Shown: positions 16,010 to 17,703 of the stretch, in pieces
How the letters are laid out: each line of letters starts with the position of its first letter
Numbering within the stretch: the stretch's first letter is position 1
Assembly (NCBI GenBank): GCA_016932895.1
Contig: JAFGCA010000305.1
Span: 1-17,703 of the forward strand
DNA: 17,703 nucleotides
Reading direction: 5' to 3'
Source of the DNA: Sedimentisphaerales bacterium
GTDB taxonomy: Bacteria > Planctomycetota > Phycisphaerae > Sedimentisphaerales > SG8-4
Notes under the pieces: model-generated
Databases searched by the model: none
Told to the model about the DNA's origin: nothing
What the model saw: only the letters and a program-made list of their open reading frames with translations
Made by a program: the position numbers and the translations under genes

Positions 16010-17703
16010 ATGGCACGGAAGTTTACGCTGAAATCTCGAACCGCAGCCGGGGATATCGATTTCTCCGCGGACTTGAACCCCGAGCAATTGGCGGTCGCCA
16101 CCGCTCCGGGTGGGCCCATGCTGGTGGTTGCCGGCGCCGGCAGCGGCAAGACGCGGGCGCTGACCTATCGCCTCGCCTGGCTGGTGCATCACGGCATCGA
16201 GCCGGGGCGGATCATGCTCGTGACCTTTACGAATCGGGCCGCCCGCGAGATGCTCAGCCGCGTCGAGGTGCTCGTCAAGCAGCGGACGCGCGAAATCTGG
16301 GGCGGCACCTTCCATCACATCGCCAATCGCATCCTGCGCACGCACGGCAAGCTCCTGGACATCGCGCCGGATTTTACGATCCTCGATCGCGAGGACTCCA
16401 AAGACCTGCTCGCCTCGTGCGTGCAGGAAGCGGGCGTGGATACCAAACAGCGACGCTTCCCCCAAAAGAACGTGCTGGCGGCGATTTCCAGCTTCGTTCA
16501 GAACACGCTCGACCCGTTGCCGACGGTTGTCAGCGCGCGGTTTCCCATGTTCATCCAGGAACTCGACGGGATCGAGAAGGTACTCGTGCTCTACACAGCC
16601 AAGAAACGCCGGCGGCAGCTCCTGGACTTCGACGATCTGCTCAGCGCCTGGCTGCGGCTGATGAGCGAGCATGACGATGTGCGCCAAATGCTGGCCGGCC
16701 AGTTCCTGCACATCCTCGTCGACGAGTATCAGGACACCAACGCCATCCAGGGCGCCATCGTCGACCTGCTTGCCTCCCGGCATCGCAATCTGGCAGTCGT
16801 CGGTGACGACTCGCAATCGATCTACAGCTTCCGGGGCGCGAACTTCGAGAATATCATCACGTTCACGGACCGCTACCCCGAGGCCAGGGAATACCGCCTC
16901 GAAACGAACTATCGGTCGGTCCCTGAGATTCTGACGCTGGCCAATGCCAGCATCGCCCAGAACGCACGCCGGCTGCCGAAGAACCTGCGGGCCATCCGCT
17001 CCTCGGGTCTCAAGCCCACGGTGGTGCCTTGCCAGGACCACTTCACGCAGTCGCGTTTCATCGCCGAATACGTGCTGCACCTGCTGGACGAGGGCCGCTG
17101 CCTCAACGATATCGCGGTGCTCTATCGCAGCCACTGGCACTCGCTGGAGATACAATTAGAGTTTCAGCGTCGCAATATCCCGTTCCAGATTCGCGGCGGC
17201 CTGCGCTTCTTCGAGCAGGCCCACATGAAGGACATCCTCTGCTACATGCGCGTCCTGCAAAACCCGCGCGACGAACTGGCCTGGCTACGCTTGCTCACGA
17301 TGCTGCCGCGGGTGGGCAGCGCCCTGTCGCGACGGGTGTGGCGGCAGATCGGCGATGCGGCGGACCCGTTCAACGAGATCTTCACCACCGAAACCGCCAG
17401 CCTCCTGCCGGCCAGCGCGCGACCCTTCTACGAGGAGTTTACGCATCTGGTAAAGAAGACCGCCGAGCTGGACTCGCCGGGCGAGATTATCGACCTGGTC
17501 CTGAAGGAGTTCTACGACGACTACCTCGTTTCGCACTACGACGGGGCGGCGATGCGGCGGGAGGACGTCCGCGCTCTGGCCAACTTCGCGGGCCAGTATC
17601 AGAACGTCGAGGCCTTTCTGGCCGACGTGTCGCTGGCGGGGGAGTTTTCGGGCGAAACCTGCGTGGCCGGACCGACCGAGCAGGAATTCGTCATCCTCAG
17701 CAC
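16010..17703 (+). CDS. UvrD/PcrA/Rep-type superfamily 1 DNA helicase, N-terminal 564 codons (3' end outside window)
   Basis: The frame runs off the window end. ATG 16010 is chosen because GGAG (16002-16005) precedes it and the sequence then reaches the Q-motif LNPEQLAVATAPGG (22-35) at the usual distance. Motif I is AGAGSGKTRAL (41-51), Ia VTFTNRAAREM (71-81), II VDEYQDTN (237-244), III GDDSQSIYSFRGA (265-277) and IV LETNYRS (297-303), followed by the 2A segment RGGLRFFEQAHMKDILCY. The last residues, EFVILS, lie at the point where motif V (LST-x-H-x-AKGLE) normally begins, so motifs V and VI are beyond the window. The protein unwinds DNA 3' to 5' using ATP, in repair or replication restart. 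It stands apart from the oxidoreductase behind a hairpin. Whether it is UvrD, PcrA or a planctomycete paralogue cannot be decided here. Confidence 0.93.
   Translation, partial: MARKFTLKSRTAAGDIDFSADLNPEQLAVATAPGGPMLVVAGAGSGKTRALTYRLAWLVHHGIEPGRIMLVTFTNRAAREMLSRVEVLVKQRTREIWGGTFHHIANRILRTHGKLLDIAPDFTILDREDSKDLLASCVQEAGVDTKQRRFPQKNVLAAISSFVQNTLDPLPTVVSARFPMFIQELDGIEKVLVLYTAKKRRRQLLDFDDLLSAWLRLMSEHDDVRQMLAGQFLHILVDEYQDTNAIQGAIVDLLASRHRNLAVVGDDSQSIYSFRGANFENIITFTDRYPEAREYRLETNYRSVPEILTLANASIAQNARRLPKNLRAIRSSGLKPTVVPCQDHFTQSRFIAEYVLHLLDEGRCLNDIAVLYRSHWHSLEIQLEFQRRNIPFQIRGGLRFFEQAHMKDILCYMRVLQNPRDELAWLRLLTMLPRVGSALSRRVWRQIGDAADPFNEIFTTETASLLPASARPFYEEFTHLVKKTAELDSPGEIIDLVLKEFYDDYLVSHYDGAAMRREDVRALANFAGQYQNVEAFLADVSLAGEFSGETCVAGPTEQEFVILS

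Noticed and set aside
15892..16674. A 260-codon + strand open frame upstream of and overlapping the helicase
   Set aside because: It is out of frame with the helicase, whose motifs are read from 16010. Its residues are Arg/Ala/Gly-rich shadow sequence with no domain.
1..17703. CRISPR arrays, insertion sequences or rRNA
   Set aside because: No regularly spaced direct repeats, transposase frames, terminal inverted repeats or rRNA-like sequence were seen.

Overview
The window is a GC-rich bacterial segment. Its gene content looks like Planctomycetota, most likely class Phycisphaerae. This is inferred from the kinds of genes present, not from a database match: a short prepilin-like protein with a G|FTLIE cleavage site ending in FKDY, a large secreted CBM/discoidin/LamG protein, a Tat-exported Gfo/Idh/MocA oxidoreductase, a fragment of a methyltransferase/quinoprotein-type gene, and decayed copies of a short interspersed repeat readable as (Q)TNPI, KQSQ or EAN. 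All intact genes are on the + strand; the only minus-strand gene is a truncated relic.

Layout. Positions 2-2773 hold a ribose-type sugar ABC importer: the C-terminal half of a double ATPase (cut by the window edge), an RbsC-like permease and an RbsB-like binding protein. Positions 2866-7266 encode one 1466-residue exported protein joining a class C beta-lactamase-like serine hydrolase, a transglutaminase-like domain, a possible CsgG/TolB/LpoB-like domain, a CapA (poly-gamma-glutamate synthesis type) metallophosphoesterase-like domain and a C-terminal beta-sandwich. All expected catalytic motifs are visible, and this is the most unusual object here. Positions 7407-8225 encode a prepilin-like protein. 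It converges with a minus-strand remnant (8494-8219) of a methyltransferase-type protein that breaks off just after the SAM-binding loop. Positions 8990-11866 encode the secreted multidomain CBM/LamG protein, behind a long leader and a good promoter. After a strong hairpin come a structured intergenic region and an Orc1/Cdc6-like AAA+ ATPase (12314-13615). A 730-base region without a clear gene follows, carrying the degenerate repeats. Then come the Tat-exported oxidoreductase (14348-15823), a perfect-stem hairpin, and the first 564 codons of a UvrD/PcrA/Rep-type helicase (16010 to the window end).

How the genes may work together. The sugar importer and the large hydrolase fusion are co-directional with gaps of about 100 bases or less, so they could be co-transcribed. 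That would link uptake of a monosaccharide-like solute with processing of an envelope or extracellular polymer. The prepilin-like protein, the CBM/LamG protein and the Tat oxidoreductase fit a polysaccharide-degrading, surface-active lifestyle. The ATPase and helicase look like independent transcription units.
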